Positions 26,865 through 34,391 of a DNA stretch of 64,000 nucleotides are shown piece by piece. The stretch covers positions 28,049 through 92,048 of the forward strand of contig JAAYUV010000053.1 of the NCBI GenBank assembly GCA_012517475.1. The letters run 5' to 3'. The notes under the pieces are model-generated. The model was given only the letters and a program-made list of their open reading frames with translations, searched no databases and was not told where the DNA came from. Origin of the DNA: Peptococcaceae bacterium (GTDB taxonomy: Bacteria; Bacillota; Desulfitobacteriia; Desulfitobacteriales; Syntrophobotulaceae). Position numbers and translations under genes: made by a program. Position 1 is the stretch's first letter. The number at the start of each line of letters is the position of its first letter.

Positions 26865-26945
26865 GCGCTCCATGGCGCCGGTTGCCTTTCGCCATCCTTG
26901 GCACCGCGGCGTTAGCAAAAACCATGGTTTTCGCCATGGACGTCA
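26865..26945 (-). repeat. Palindromic element D: A-N-GGA hairpin modules
   Basis: On the minus strand GCCAAGGATGGC (26891-26902) is a hairpin with an AGGA loop, extended by GGT ... AACC. GCGCCATGGAGCGC (26865-26878) is another, with loop CATGGA. A perfect AAAACCATGGTTTT palindrome lies between them and the end near 26945. The element sits in the leader of the second SLT-CWB2 gene. Like element C it lacks the CGRC/GYCG clamp. Confidence 0.5.
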
Positions 26946-26946
26946 A

Positions 26947-26976
26947 AACAACTTGGGTAGTATTTCCCAAGTTGTT
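26947..26976 (-). terminator. Terminator hairpin of the 27015-27683 gene
   Basis: AACAACTTGGG (26947-26957) and CCCAAGTTGTT (26966-26976) form a perfect 11-bp stem with an 8-base loop. On the minus strand it ends in a short T-rich tail, GTTGTTTTG. It lies 38 bases beyond the stop codon of the membrane-anchored hypothetical gene. Confidence 0.6.
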
Positions 26977-27014
26977 ATATTTCGCCATTTTATTCCTAAT
27001 TCCTGCCAATATTT

Positions 27015-27683
27015 TTATAGTACGGTTTCTCCCGTTATCAGCCAGCTGGAGTCAATCCTGACAAGATTCGCTCTGACATGCACAAAGTGATTAAACTGTT
27101 CCCCTACAGGATACTCTTCGTCGAGATCATAGTCACGGCTTGTATACCGGTAAATGGCATTGATGGTCGCAGAATACTTATCTGCCGATTCAATCTCCAC
27201 ATGGTCGAATTTGATTTCGCTTACTTCTAAGCCGATACCTTTCGGAATGAACTTTTCTGCTTTTCTGATATGGTTTTCCATGATTTCGCCGGTATAGGCA
27301 ACCGCAATTTTAGATCTGAAAGCGGAGATATCCTTTGCCTTCCAGGCATCAAACAAGATTCCCAGGGCCTGTTTGTAGTCGGATATGACCTTGTCCTGTT
27401 CTGTTTTGGTTAACGCAACCTGTGTCCCGGACTGATCTTTTTCGGATTCCTGTCTCTTCAAATTTCCTATGCTCACATCAGAACTATTGCCTGAAGAATC
27501 CAACAGGGCATTACCGGAATCGGTACCGCTCATGGCTCCCACCTTCGTGGCATTGTCTTTCTCTGCCGGTTGATTTATTCCCGGCTGCGGAAATGCTGTT
27601 CCCCAATACATATGTCCGAAAACGCCCAGAACGATTCCCAGGCAGAAAATCAGAATGGTAAGAAGCCAATATGTTTTACGCAT
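27015..27683 (-). CDS. Membrane-anchored hypothetical protein
   Basis: This 222-residue protein has one N-terminal membrane segment, YWLLTILIFCLGIVLGVFGHMYWG. A low-complexity Ser/Gly/Asn linker spans residues 35-80. The C-terminal globular domain contains ALGILFDAWKAKDISAFRS, YSATINAIYRYTSRDYD and SSWLITGETVL. The C-terminal layout resembles NTF2/IMS-like folds, but that is a guess from pattern only. GAGGGG precedes the ATG. No neighbouring gene suggests a function. Confidence 0.6.
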   Translation of the reverse strand: MRKTYWLLTILIFCLGIVLGVFGHMYWGTAFPQPGINQPAEKDNATKVGAMSGTDSGNALLDSSGNSSDVSIGNLKRQESEKDQSGTQVALTKTEQDKVISDYKQALGILFDAWKAKDISAFRSKIAVAYTGEIMENHIRKAEKFIPKGIGLEVSEIKFDHVEIESADKYSATINAIYRYTSRDYDLDEEYPVGEQFNHFVHVRANLVRIDSSWLITGETVL

Positions 27684-27856
27684 AAAATCACAATCCCCTC
27701 AATAAAGGAATATATTACCATCTTTTCCTTAACTGGGGGATTTTAAACATGTTTGATTTAAAAATTATGCCTTATATTCAACGGTTCATTATTTTAGATT
27801 TTGATAATTATATATTTTTGATAATTGTATATCAGTAGTTACTTAAATATACCACT

Positions 27857-28198
27857 TTATTTAGGCCTTTTCTTCTCTTTGGCTAAAGCCTTACGGGAAG
27901 GCTTTTGTATAGGTTTGCTGAACTTGGCCATACCGATCGACATACGCGTAGATAATACAAGGATAATTGCCAAATCGACAATTAAAGAGGTATTTCCAAG
28001 AATCAGTACCCGGATTGCAGCAAAAATACTTACAACGAGACCCATTATAATCATATTCTTGCCAATCCATTTGGCTAATCCCTCTTTGTCTATTTCCCGG
28101 TCAGGATGACTTCGGGCCATGAAAATAACCAGCTTGAATTTCCAGATCAAGGCACCTGCTATTATTAAAACAAACCCGGCAGTCAAAGACGAAATCAT
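27857..28198 (-). CDS. DUF3784-like small membrane protein
   Basis: This 113-residue protein has three hydrophobic segments: LTAGFVLIIAGALIWKF, NMIIMGLVVSIFAAIRVLIL and LIVDLAIILVLSTRM. The tail is very basic (KPSRKALAKEKKRPK). The layout fits DUF3784 proteins, which often accompany SdpI. It starts 37 bases after sdpI, with GGGAG upstream of the ATG, so it is probably the third gene of the sdpR operon. Its role may be envelope protection, by association only. Confidence 0.6.
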   Translation of the reverse strand: MISSLTAGFVLIIAGALIWKFKLVIFMARSHPDREIDKEGLAKWIGKNMIIMGLVVSIFAAIRVLILGNTSLIVDLAIILVLSTRMSIGMAKFSKPIQKPSRKALAKEKKRPK

Positions 28199-28234
28199 CG
28201 ATTTTTCTCCCTATTCTATTCACGTTATTCAAAT

Positions 28235-28909
28235 TTATTTTTCTCTCTCCAAACGCCTAAAGATCGCGTAGGAATACCCTATTGGAACAGCTACCAATCC
28301 AATAATAACGATCAATACGATTATAGTCATAAAACCTGCCGGCATCAAGCTTGAAACCATAAAGATAATTCCGCCGATTACCCAGAACGGTCCTGCCATC
28401 CGGTGTGTTTTATACCAAACCTCTTCACTTGCCAGCGTCCAGGGAGTTCTGATTCCCATAAAATAATTGTGTTTGAGTTTCCCCATGTAATTGCCGATCA
28501 CGATGAATAAAACCCCGACACCCAAATGAACAAGAGACGGAACCTTCTCAAAATAACCAAGGGCTGAGCCTAAAGTTCCAAAATACATAACGGAGAAAAA
28601 CATCATAATCACCAGTACGATGGCTGAATAAGCCCTATTCATCTGGGGATAATTTCTTTTCTTGGGATCGATTTTGGGAAGAAAAATAAGCAGCAGGAAA
28701 ACTCCCAGCATGATCAAAGGAAACAGAAAAGCTCCCTGCCAGGCACTGCCCCATCCATCAACTTGACCCGAAATATTCCAGTGAGTAGGAACTCTTTCCG
28801 GAAGATAAGGATAAGCCAAAAAACCGGCAATGAAATCTATTATAGTGAGCAATGCCCCGATAACAATGACAATCTTCATATTGGATTTATTTTCTGTCAC
28901 AGGAATCAC
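28235..28909 (-). CDS. SdpI-family immunity-like membrane protein (DUF1648 + SdpI)
   Basis: This 224-residue protein has six hydrophobic segments. The DUF1648 motif LPERVPTHWNISGQVDGWGS is near residue 38, and the SdpI motif NYFMGIRTPWTLASEEVWYKTHR near residue 150. SdpI of Bacillus protects against the toxin SDP and also controls the repressor SdpR by sequestering it at the membrane. The start is GTG and overlaps the sdpR stop (GTGA), so translation is coupled. No sdpC-like toxin gene is visible in the window. Confidence 0.85.
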   Translation of the reverse strand: MIPVTENKSNMKIVIVIGALLTIIDFIAGFLAYPYLPERVPTHWNISGQVDGWGSAWQGAFLFPLIMLGVFLLLIFLPKIDPKKRNYPQMNRAYSAIVLVIMMFFSVMYFGTLGSALGYFEKVPSLVHLGVGVLFIVIGNYMGKLKHNYFMGIRTPWTLASEEVWYKTHRMAGPFWVIGGIIFMVSSLMPAGFMTIIVLIVIIGLVAVPIGYSYAIFRRLEREK

Positions 28910-29202
28910 TTCTCCTTTCCATTCTCTTCAGGTCTATCCCAGTTAAAAAGGTCAAGTAACATTCTCATAATATCTTCCAACACCGAGGTATTCAGTGAAT
29001 AGACAATATTTTGTCCCTTCCTTTCATCATCCACCAGACCGGCTTGTTTCAGGATATTAAGATGATGAGAGATACTTGGTTTAGAAATATTGAACTTGTC
29101 GGCGATCTCACCGGCAGTCATGCTTCGTTCCTTCAGAAGCCGAATGATCTCTCGTCTGTTGGGATCTGCAAGAGCTTTAAACGTATCGTTATAAGGCGAC
29201 AT
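28906..29202 (-). CDS. ArsR-type repressor, SdpR-like
   Basis: This 98-residue winged-helix protein contains FKALADPNRREIIRLLKERSM, the recognition helix region NISKPSISHHLNILKQAGLV and the wing DDERKGQNIVYSLN. No Cys metal site is visible, so it is an SdpR-like rather than an ArsR metal sensor. The gene is followed directly by sdpI. A perfect 10-bp inverted repeat at 29244-29267 overlaps its promoter and is the likely autoregulatory operator. Confidence 0.85.
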   Translation of the reverse strand: MSPYNDTFKALADPNRREIIRLLKERSMTAGEIADKFNISKPSISHHLNILKQAGLVDDERKGQNIVYSLNTSVLEDIMRMLLDLFNWDRPEENGKEK

Positions 29203-29243
29203 ACAATAACCACTTCCATTTAAACATAGAATTATACATTTGC

Positions 29244-29267
29244 ATATTTAGATAACAATCTAAATAT
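29244..29267 (-). promoter_or_regulatory. Operator palindrome in the sdpR promoter
   Basis: ATATTTAGAT (29244-29253) and ATCTAAATAT (29258-29267) are perfect inverted repeats around AACA. On the minus strand TTGTTA (29253-29258) and TATAAT (29231-29236) form a promoter with a 16-base spacer, so the palindrome covers the -35 region. ArsR-family dimers typically bind such AT-rich repeats. Confidence 0.65.
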
Positions 29268-29333
29268 TAATATTGATTATTCCACTTCTAATATCCTTTG
29301 TCAAGCTGCACCCTCATAAAATTTGTGCGTTGA

Positions 29334-29386
29334 AAAAAGTATTACCCATTCTTCAGGGAGGTACTGAATTCCGGGTAATACTTTTT
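29334..29386 (-). terminator. Rho-independent terminator of the 29512-30261 gene
   Basis: AAAAAGTATTACCC and GGGTAATACTTTTT are perfect 14-base arms, with a smaller TTCAG/CTGAA pair in the loop. The T-run follows on the minus strand. It lies about 125 bases after the stop. The bases between it and the gene (29387-29511) hold no recognised feature. Confidence 0.7.
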
Positions 29387-29511
29387 AGGTTTCATAATTT
29401 TGTAATAAATATTTACTTGTAAAGAGATGTTTACTTCTAAGAAAATACCTATTCGTATTTCCCCGGTTCGCTATACTGGCAAAACGTCGCGATAGAGCCG
29501 GAGAAACAAAT

Positions 29512-30261
29512 CTATTCCGACCGTTTTGTCGCAAAAGGCGTGGCACCATAGACCTTAGAACTCATATCATCCCTGAAAAGATGGGAATCCAAATCGTGAA
29601 TCTCAAGGTGGAACTGCTCTATCCTGATCTTGTCTTTGGTATCAAATGCATCTACCCCTCTGTTGAGAAGATTTCTGAAATATACATCAAATGTAGCTGT
29701 TTGGTTTGAGCTCGTCTCATTATCCATCTGTTTTTCCCAAAGTGTTTTGTGGAAAATAATATACTTTTTAATATCCTGCTCATTCATTTGGGGGCCTGCG
29801 GTGATCCCAAAGAGATAACCATCCAAATACTGATGGATATTCCAGGATGCCCCGAAAGCAAGTGTTCTGGCCGCGTCACTTAATGCACTCTCACCAAAAA
29901 AGTCTTCAATCGACGGAGCAAGGTTCATTAAACTCAAATCCGGTTCCTTGTATTTCTTCATACCTGCGGTATCAGTCCCAGACCCGGTCTTGGGATTTGT
30001 ATTCGGCTTGGTTGCCGTACCCCCGGCCGCAGGGGTTGAAGAACTGGTACTGCTATTTCCCGGAGATGCCTTGTTATCCCCCGTCTTGGAATTTGCATAA
30101 TTTACAGGCGGGGTCTGGATTACAACCTGTTCTTTTGGTGTGTCGACTTGTCCGCGGAAAACTTTCCAGGCTGTCGGCCCATAAATGCCGCCAACAATGA
30201 TTGCCCCTGCCAGAACAACTGCTCCGGACAAGGTCAATATGCTTTTGCGGTTTAAATTCAT
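29512..30261 (-). CDS. Membrane-anchored hypothetical protein with Ser/Thr/Pro-rich linker
   Basis: This 249-residue protein has one N-terminal segment, ILTLSGAVVLAGAIIVGGIYG. A long low-complexity linker (NSSTSSSTPAAGGTATKPN) spans residues 55-100. The C-terminal domain includes APSIEDFFGESALSDAARTL and YLDGYLFGITAGPQMNEQD. AGGAGGG precedes the ATG. The overall plan resembles the 27015-27683 protein, but there is no clear sequence identity between their domains. The family is not recognised and it stands alone between terminators. Confidence 0.6.
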   Translation of the reverse strand: MNLNRKSILTLSGAVVLAGAIIVGGIYGPTAWKVFRGQVDTPKEQVVIQTPPVNYANSKTGDNKASPGNSSTSSSTPAAGGTATKPNTNPKTGSGTDTAGMKKYKEPDLSLMNLAPSIEDFFGESALSDAARTLAFGASWNIHQYLDGYLFGITAGPQMNEQDIKKYIIFHKTLWEKQMDNETSSNQTATFDVYFRNLLNRGVDAFDTKDKIRIEQFHLEIHDLDSHLFRDDMSSKVYGATPFATKRSE

Positions 30262-30455
30262 CTTTTTCCCTCCTAACTATAGGTATTTTCTGTATAAGAT
30301 TACCAATAATCAGGAGAAAACCTTGTCGTTTTGGGGATGTCCAACAGCCTTTTTTCCGTTACAGAACGGTATTATCCGTCAACTTCCTCAGATTCAGGCT
30401 AAAACCGGGTATTTCTCGCTATTATTTCATCATTATCCAATAAAGTTTGTCCAAA

Positions 30456-31400
30456 TTATTGTTTGTAATTATCTGCAACCTTCGAGGAAATATAATCCTG
30501 GCTAAAAACAATATTAGAAGAAAAATTATAACGACTGACCATTTCTAACAGGTAGTCCATCAAATTTTCTCCGATTTCTTCATGGCGAAGGGCAAACTCT
30601 ATGGTAGCTTTTACAAATCCAAACTTATCCCCAACATCATACCTTTTCCCCTCAAAATGATACGCCAAAACCTCCTGTAACCTGCTCAATTCCAAAATCG
30701 CATCTGTCAGCTGAATTTCTCCGCCTCTACCCGGAGGCAATTCACCAATGATATCAAAGATCTCCGGATTAAGGATATAACGGCCCATAATCGCTAAAGG
30801 AACTTCCGGGGCTTGTTCCGGCCGGGGTTTTTCAATCATATTCTCCGCTTTGAACAGCCTTGGTCCTATCCTGCTGCCATCAATGATCCCATACTTGGAT
30901 ACATCAGCAGGAAGAACCTCCTGTACTCCAATGATGTTGCTTCCGTACAGCTCATAATACCTGATCATCTGTCTCAGACAGGGTTCTGCTGAATAGATCA
31001 CGTCATCACCGAGAAGAACCGCAAACGGTTCATTTCCGATAAATCTCCTTGCGCTGTAAACGGCGTGCCCCAGGCCAAGGGCTTCTTTCTGCCTGACATA
31101 GTGAATATCCACCATCTCTCCGATGTTTCTTACCATATCCAGGAGATCTGATTTGTCGCTTTTCTCCAAATATACTTCTAATTCAACCGACCGATCAAAA
31201 TGATCTTCGATGGCCCTTTTATTCCGTCCTGTTACAATAATGACGTCTTCAATACCTGATTGTACGGCTTCCTCAATAATGTATTGAATGGTGGGCTTAT
31301 CGACAATAGGGAGCATTTCTTTTGGTTGAGCTTTGGTTGCAGGAAGAAATCTTGTACCTAAACCTGCAGCAGGAATCACTGCTTTACGTATTTTGCGCAA
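30456..31400 (-). CDS. galU: UTP-glucose-1-phosphate uridylyltransferase
   Basis: This 314-residue enzyme begins RKAVIPAAGLGTRFLPATKA, where the G-x-G-T-R-F loop binds nucleotide. It continues with QPKEMLPIVDKPTIQYIIEE, VLLGDDVIY and the late segment YDVGDKFGFVKATIEFAL, all characteristic of GalU. It makes UDP-glucose from UTP and glucose-1-phosphate. The start is TTG with AAAGGAGG 8 bases upstream. UDP-glucose could serve the UgtP-like transferase at 34392-35516. The length is normal. Confidence 0.93.
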   Translation of the reverse strand: MRKIRKAVIPAAGLGTRFLPATKAQPKEMLPIVDKPTIQYIIEEAVQSGIEDVIIVTGRNKRAIEDHFDRSVELEVYLEKSDKSDLLDMVRNIGEMVDIHYVRQKEALGLGHAVYSARRFIGNEPFAVLLGDDVIYSAEPCLRQMIRYYELYGSNIIGVQEVLPADVSKYGIIDGSRIGPRLFKAENMIEKPRPEQAPEVPLAIMGRYILNPEIFDIIGELPPGRGGEIQLTDAILELSRLQEVLAYHFEGKRYDVGDKFGFVKATIEFALRHEEIGENLMDYLLEMVSRYNFSSNIVFSQDYISSKVADNYKQ

Positions 31401-31561
31401 GAAAACTTCCTCCTTTTAATGATTTGTGTTGAATTGCTTAAACTACTTAATTAGTATGGCAGGTTTCAAGTTATTTTATGTCCGCTCCGTGCAACAGTCG
31501 TTTTTGATAGGTAGGAAAAGCGGTTTAGTACATTACGTAACACCATAGGTAAAGAATACAA

Positions 31562-31589
31562 ATAGCTGCCAACTAATGTCAGCAGCTAT
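31562..31589. terminator. Hairpin after clpP, near copy of the 4441 hairpin
   Basis: ATAGCTGC (31562-31569) and GCAGCTAT (31582-31589) are perfect arms around CAACTAATGTCA. The hairpin and its following bases (TATAGGTCTATTT) closely resemble those at 4441-4476. It lies 59 bases beyond the clpP stop on the minus strand. A weak T-run makes it a tentative terminator. Confidence 0.45.
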
Positions 31590-31647
31590 ATATAGGTCTA
31601 TTTCTTTTTAATTCCGGTATTTCATCAACTATAACAGAGAACCTCTA

Positions 31648-32280
31648 TTACATGCTTTTGTTTAGTTTCTTCTTTGGGTCCAGGACGGCGGCCTTTTCCA
31701 AGATCTGATCCACCAGACCGTATTCCTTGGCTTCTTCTGCGGACATATAATAATCCCGGTCCGTATCCCGTTCCACTCTTTCCAGTGGTTGCCCGGTTCT
31801 CTCAGATAATATTTTGTTTAATTTGTCTTTAATTTTAAGAAGCTGTTTGGCGTGGATTTCAATCTCCGTTGCCTGACCGGAAAGACCTGAACCGGCAATC
31901 AGAGGCTGATGGATTAAAATTTCCGAATTAGGAAGAGCCGTACGTTTTCCTTTTGTCCCTGCGGCAAGGAGAAATGCTCCCATACTTGCTGCCATCCCCA
32001 CGCAAATGGTTTGAATATCCGCCCCGATGTACTGCATGGTGTCGTAGATGGCCATACCCGCAGTAATGGATCCACCCGGACTATTAATATAAAGGAAAAT
32101 ATCTTTTTCCGGATCTTCTGCATATAGGAATAACATTTGAGCAATTACTACGTTGGCCACAGCATCATCAATTGGTCCGCCCAAAAATATGATGCGGTCT
32201 TTCAAGAGCCTTGAATAGATATCGTAGGAACGCTCACCGCGGTTGGTTTGTTCTACTACCATTGGAATTAAATAGCTCAT
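31648..32280 (-). CDS. clpP: ATP-dependent Clp protease proteolytic subunit
   Basis: This 210-residue serine peptidase shows [11 protein letters not shown], the Ser loop [12 protein letters not shown] and the His segment [12 protein letters not shown], with the Asp in [14 protein letters not shown]. It forms the two-ring chamber used by ClpX or ClpC. The start at 32280 follows GGGGGGAA; the longer frame to 32313 has no site. A CtsR box overlaps its promoter, which points to heat-shock control. Neither clpX nor ctsR is in the window. Confidence 0.95.
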   Translation of the reverse strand: MSYLIPMVVEQTNRGERSYDIYSRLLKDRIIFLGGPIDDAVANVVIAQMLFLYAEDPEKDIFLYINSPGGSITAGMAIYDTMQYIGADIQTICVGMAASMGAFLLAAGTKGKRTALPNSEILIHQPLIAGSGLSGQATEIEIHAKQLLKIKDKLNKILSERTGQPLERVERDTDRDYYMSAEEAKEYGLVDQILEKAAVLDPKKKLNKSM

Positions 32281-32308
32281 AATATTCCCCCCAAACTCTT
32301 TGATTTGA

Positions 32309-32349
32309 ATCATATCCCTATTTTAGTACAAAGGTCAATAAAGGTCAAA
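32309..32349 (-). promoter_or_regulatory. clpP promoter with CtsR heptad repeat
   Basis: GGTCAAT (32333-32339) and GGTCAAA (32343-32349) are tandem heptads separated by AAA, the pattern bound by CtsR. On the minus strand TTGACC (32333-32338) and TATGAT (32309-32314) form a promoter with an 18-base spacer, so CtsR would cover the -35. The site is also upstream of the divergent hsp20 gene but far (about 146 bases) from its start. Confidence 0.72.
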
Positions 32350-32494
32350 TATTTCTCTTCATTTTTTATTATTTTTTATGGTCTATAACTATTAATTTGC
32401 CACACGGCTCATTCCTTAAACATTCTGTTCTTTGTATATATTTTTTTTTGCAGGATAAAATATTGTTTAGAATTTTATAACGGAGGTTAGTTTT

Positions 32495-32944
32495 ATGAAC
32501 ATGATTCCATTTGATACCATGCGTAATATCGATCAAATCAGACGCGAAATTGACCGGGTTTATCGATTCCCATTTTCTTTTTTTGAAGATAATTTTTCCC
32601 GCCATCTCACTCTTCCTTTTACCGATGTCTATGAAACAGATGAACAATTCATAGTGTCTTGTGACCTTCCCGGGCTCCAACGCAAAGAGGACGTAAATCT
32701 TCAGATCCAGGACAATGAACTGATTATCAGTGGAACCTTAAATAAAGAACAACATGTAATCCAGGAAGACCGTATGCACAAAAAAGAAAGATTTACCGGA
32801 CAATTCCGCCGTTCGGTCTCCCTTCCTTCTCACGTTTCAAGTGAGAACATCAGGGCAATATATAAGAACGGAGTCCTTAATATTTTTTTACCGAAATCCA
32901 GCGCCTCTCAGAAAAAATCCGTAAACATTGAGTTTCAAAATTAG
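32495..32944 (+). CDS. Hsp20/alpha-crystallin small heat shock protein
   Basis: This 149-residue protein has an N-terminal arm with FDTMRNIDQIRREIDRVYRF. The alpha-crystallin domain runs from LPFTDVYETDEQFIVSCDLPGL to the C-terminal signature YKNGVLNIFLPK. It would hold unfolded proteins as an ATP-independent chaperone. GGAGGT lies 7 bases before the ATG. The gene diverges from clpP. No CIRCE element is visible near it. Confidence 0.9.
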   Translation: MNMIPFDTMRNIDQIRREIDRVYRFPFSFFEDNFSRHLTLPFTDVYETDEQFIVSCDLPGLQRKEDVNLQIQDNELIISGTLNKEQHVIQEDRMHKKERFTGQFRRSVSLPSHVSSENIRAIYKNGVLNIFLPKSSASQKKSVNIEFQN

Positions 32945-32980
32945 CCTTTCATTGTTTGTCTCTAAAAAAAAGATATAGGA

Positions 32981-33022
32981 AAGAGCACAGTTTGAAATAA
33001 ATTTAAACGAACTGTGCTCTTT
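32981..33022 (+). terminator. Terminator of hsp20
   Basis: AAGAGCACAGTT (32981-32992) and AACTGTGCTCTT (33010-33021) form a perfect 12-bp stem followed by TTTATATT. It lies 36 bases after the hsp20 stop. The remaining 33023-33277 stretch is very AT-rich, with no gene seen. Confidence 0.78.
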
Positions 33023-33277
33023 TATATTCTCAAATCTTAAGAGAATTGCTTTGATAGTCATAATAAAGAAGAATTCCTAGGAACTCGGTTTTGTTTAAAA
33101 ATTTTTCCATCTCTGTTATAATGAAAAAGAAACTTGAATTTTATTTTTTTGGGAAATATTTCTTTTTTTAAAGAATATAATATTTTAATCTTATTTTAAT
33201 CTTAGGTTAATAAAATTATGAAAATTTTCCTTTATGATAAAGACAGTCTGGAATTACTTGTAAAGTTGGTGACTTCC

Positions 33278-34348
33278 ATGAAGGCTATGATTTTGGCCGC
33301 AGGAATAGGCACAAGACTCAGACCTCTTACTGACCCTATCCCGAAGCCAATGGTACCAATTTTAAATACCCCTGTGATGGAATACTCCGTAAAACTGCTC
33401 AAGCAGCATGGGATTAATCAAATTGTCGCGAACACCCATTATAATGCCCATTATATAGAAGATTATTTCGGGCATGGTGAAACATTTGGCGTTCAACTGG
33501 ATTACTCTTTTGAAAAAGAATTGCTCGGGACAGCAGGAGGAGTAAAAAATAACCGTCAATTTCTCAATGAAACATTTTTTGTTTTAAGCGGGGATGCTTT
33601 AACCGATATTGATCTTACAGAAATGTACAAGTTTCATAAAGAAAACCAATCCTTAGCCACTATCGCTCTTAAATCAGTGAAGGATGTTTCGAATTATGGT
33701 GTGGTTGTTACCGATAGGACAGGCAGGATTCTGGCTTTTCAGGAAAAACCGAACAAACAGGAAGCTTTGAGCAATGTTGTCAATACAGGTATCTATCTGT
33801 TTGAGCCGGAAATCTTTGATTTCATCCCTGATGGTTTTTACGATTTTGGAAGGGAGTTATTTCCTAAGTTGCTGGAAATCGGGGCACGTTTTTTTGGTTA
33901 TGTAACTCGTGATTATTGGTGCGATATCGGAGCCCTTGATGTCTATAGAAAAGCCCACCGGGATGCGCTGAATCGCCCCAGTCTTAAAAAACTGGCTAAC
34001 AAAGACGGGATTTTTACTCTGAAGAATAACTGTCTGGCAGGTATGAATTCTACTATAGATTTGAGTTGTAAACTAGGACAAAACGTTTTTATCGGAAAAA
34101 ACTGCAATATTGGCGCCGGTGTAACACTGAATAACTGCATCATATGGGATAACTGCTCCTTACTGGAGAATTCCGTTATTGAAAACGCCATTATCGGAAT
34201 GAACTGCTTTATCGGGGCTAATTCCATGATTAAGGGGAATTCCCTGGTTGGTAATAATGTCCTCATCAGCCGCGATATCCTTGTAGACAAAAATTGTTCC
34301 ATTGAGACAAATAGTATACTTGTTACCGGTAAGGCTGTTTCAGCCTGA
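33278..34348 (+). CDS. NDP-sugar pyrophosphorylase with C-terminal beta-helix (mannose/glucose-1-phosphate nucleotidyltransferase family)
   Basis: This 356-residue protein begins MKAMILAAGIGTRLRPLTDP, with the G-x-G-T-R-L-R-P nucleotide loop and then KPMVPILNTPVMEY. FVLSGDALTDIDL is the metal-binding part. From about residue 245 there is a left-handed beta-helix of hexapeptides (IGKNCNIGAGVTLNNCIIWD). Bacterial homologues make GDP-mannose, dTDP-glucose or UDP-glucose, and the base cannot be told here. The start at 33278 is chosen on homology; the frame extends to 33218. It lies 43 bases upstream of a glycolipid synthase gene. Confidence 0.82.
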   Translation: MKAMILAAGIGTRLRPLTDPIPKPMVPILNTPVMEYSVKLLKQHGINQIVANTHYNAHYIEDYFGHGETFGVQLDYSFEKELLGTAGGVKNNRQFLNETFFVLSGDALTDIDLTEMYKFHKENQSLATIALKSVKDVSNYGVVVTDRTGRILAFQEKPNKQEALSNVVNTGIYLFEPEIFDFIPDGFYDFGRELFPKLLEIGARFFGYVTRDYWCDIGALDVYRKAHRDALNRPSLKKLANKDGIFTLKNNCLAGMNSTIDLSCKLGQNVFIGKNCNIGAGVTLNNCIIWDNCSLLENSVIENAIIGMNCFIGANSMIKGNSLVGNNVLISRDILVDKNCSIETNSILVTGKAVSA

Positions 34349-34391
34349 CCTTATTATTGATGAAAGACGATTTCCTGGAGGAGGATGCAGA

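Noticed and set aside
25164..26918. Extended N-terminus of the second SLT-CWB2 protein up to 26918
   Set aside because: The extra 35 codons run through palindromic element D and would place the signal peptide internally.
29455..29525. GGCAAAACGTCGCGATAG segment considered as a cyclic di-GMP-I riboswitch
   Set aside because: The downstream GACGCAAAGCC part is missing, and the site lies at the 3' end of a gene on the other strand.
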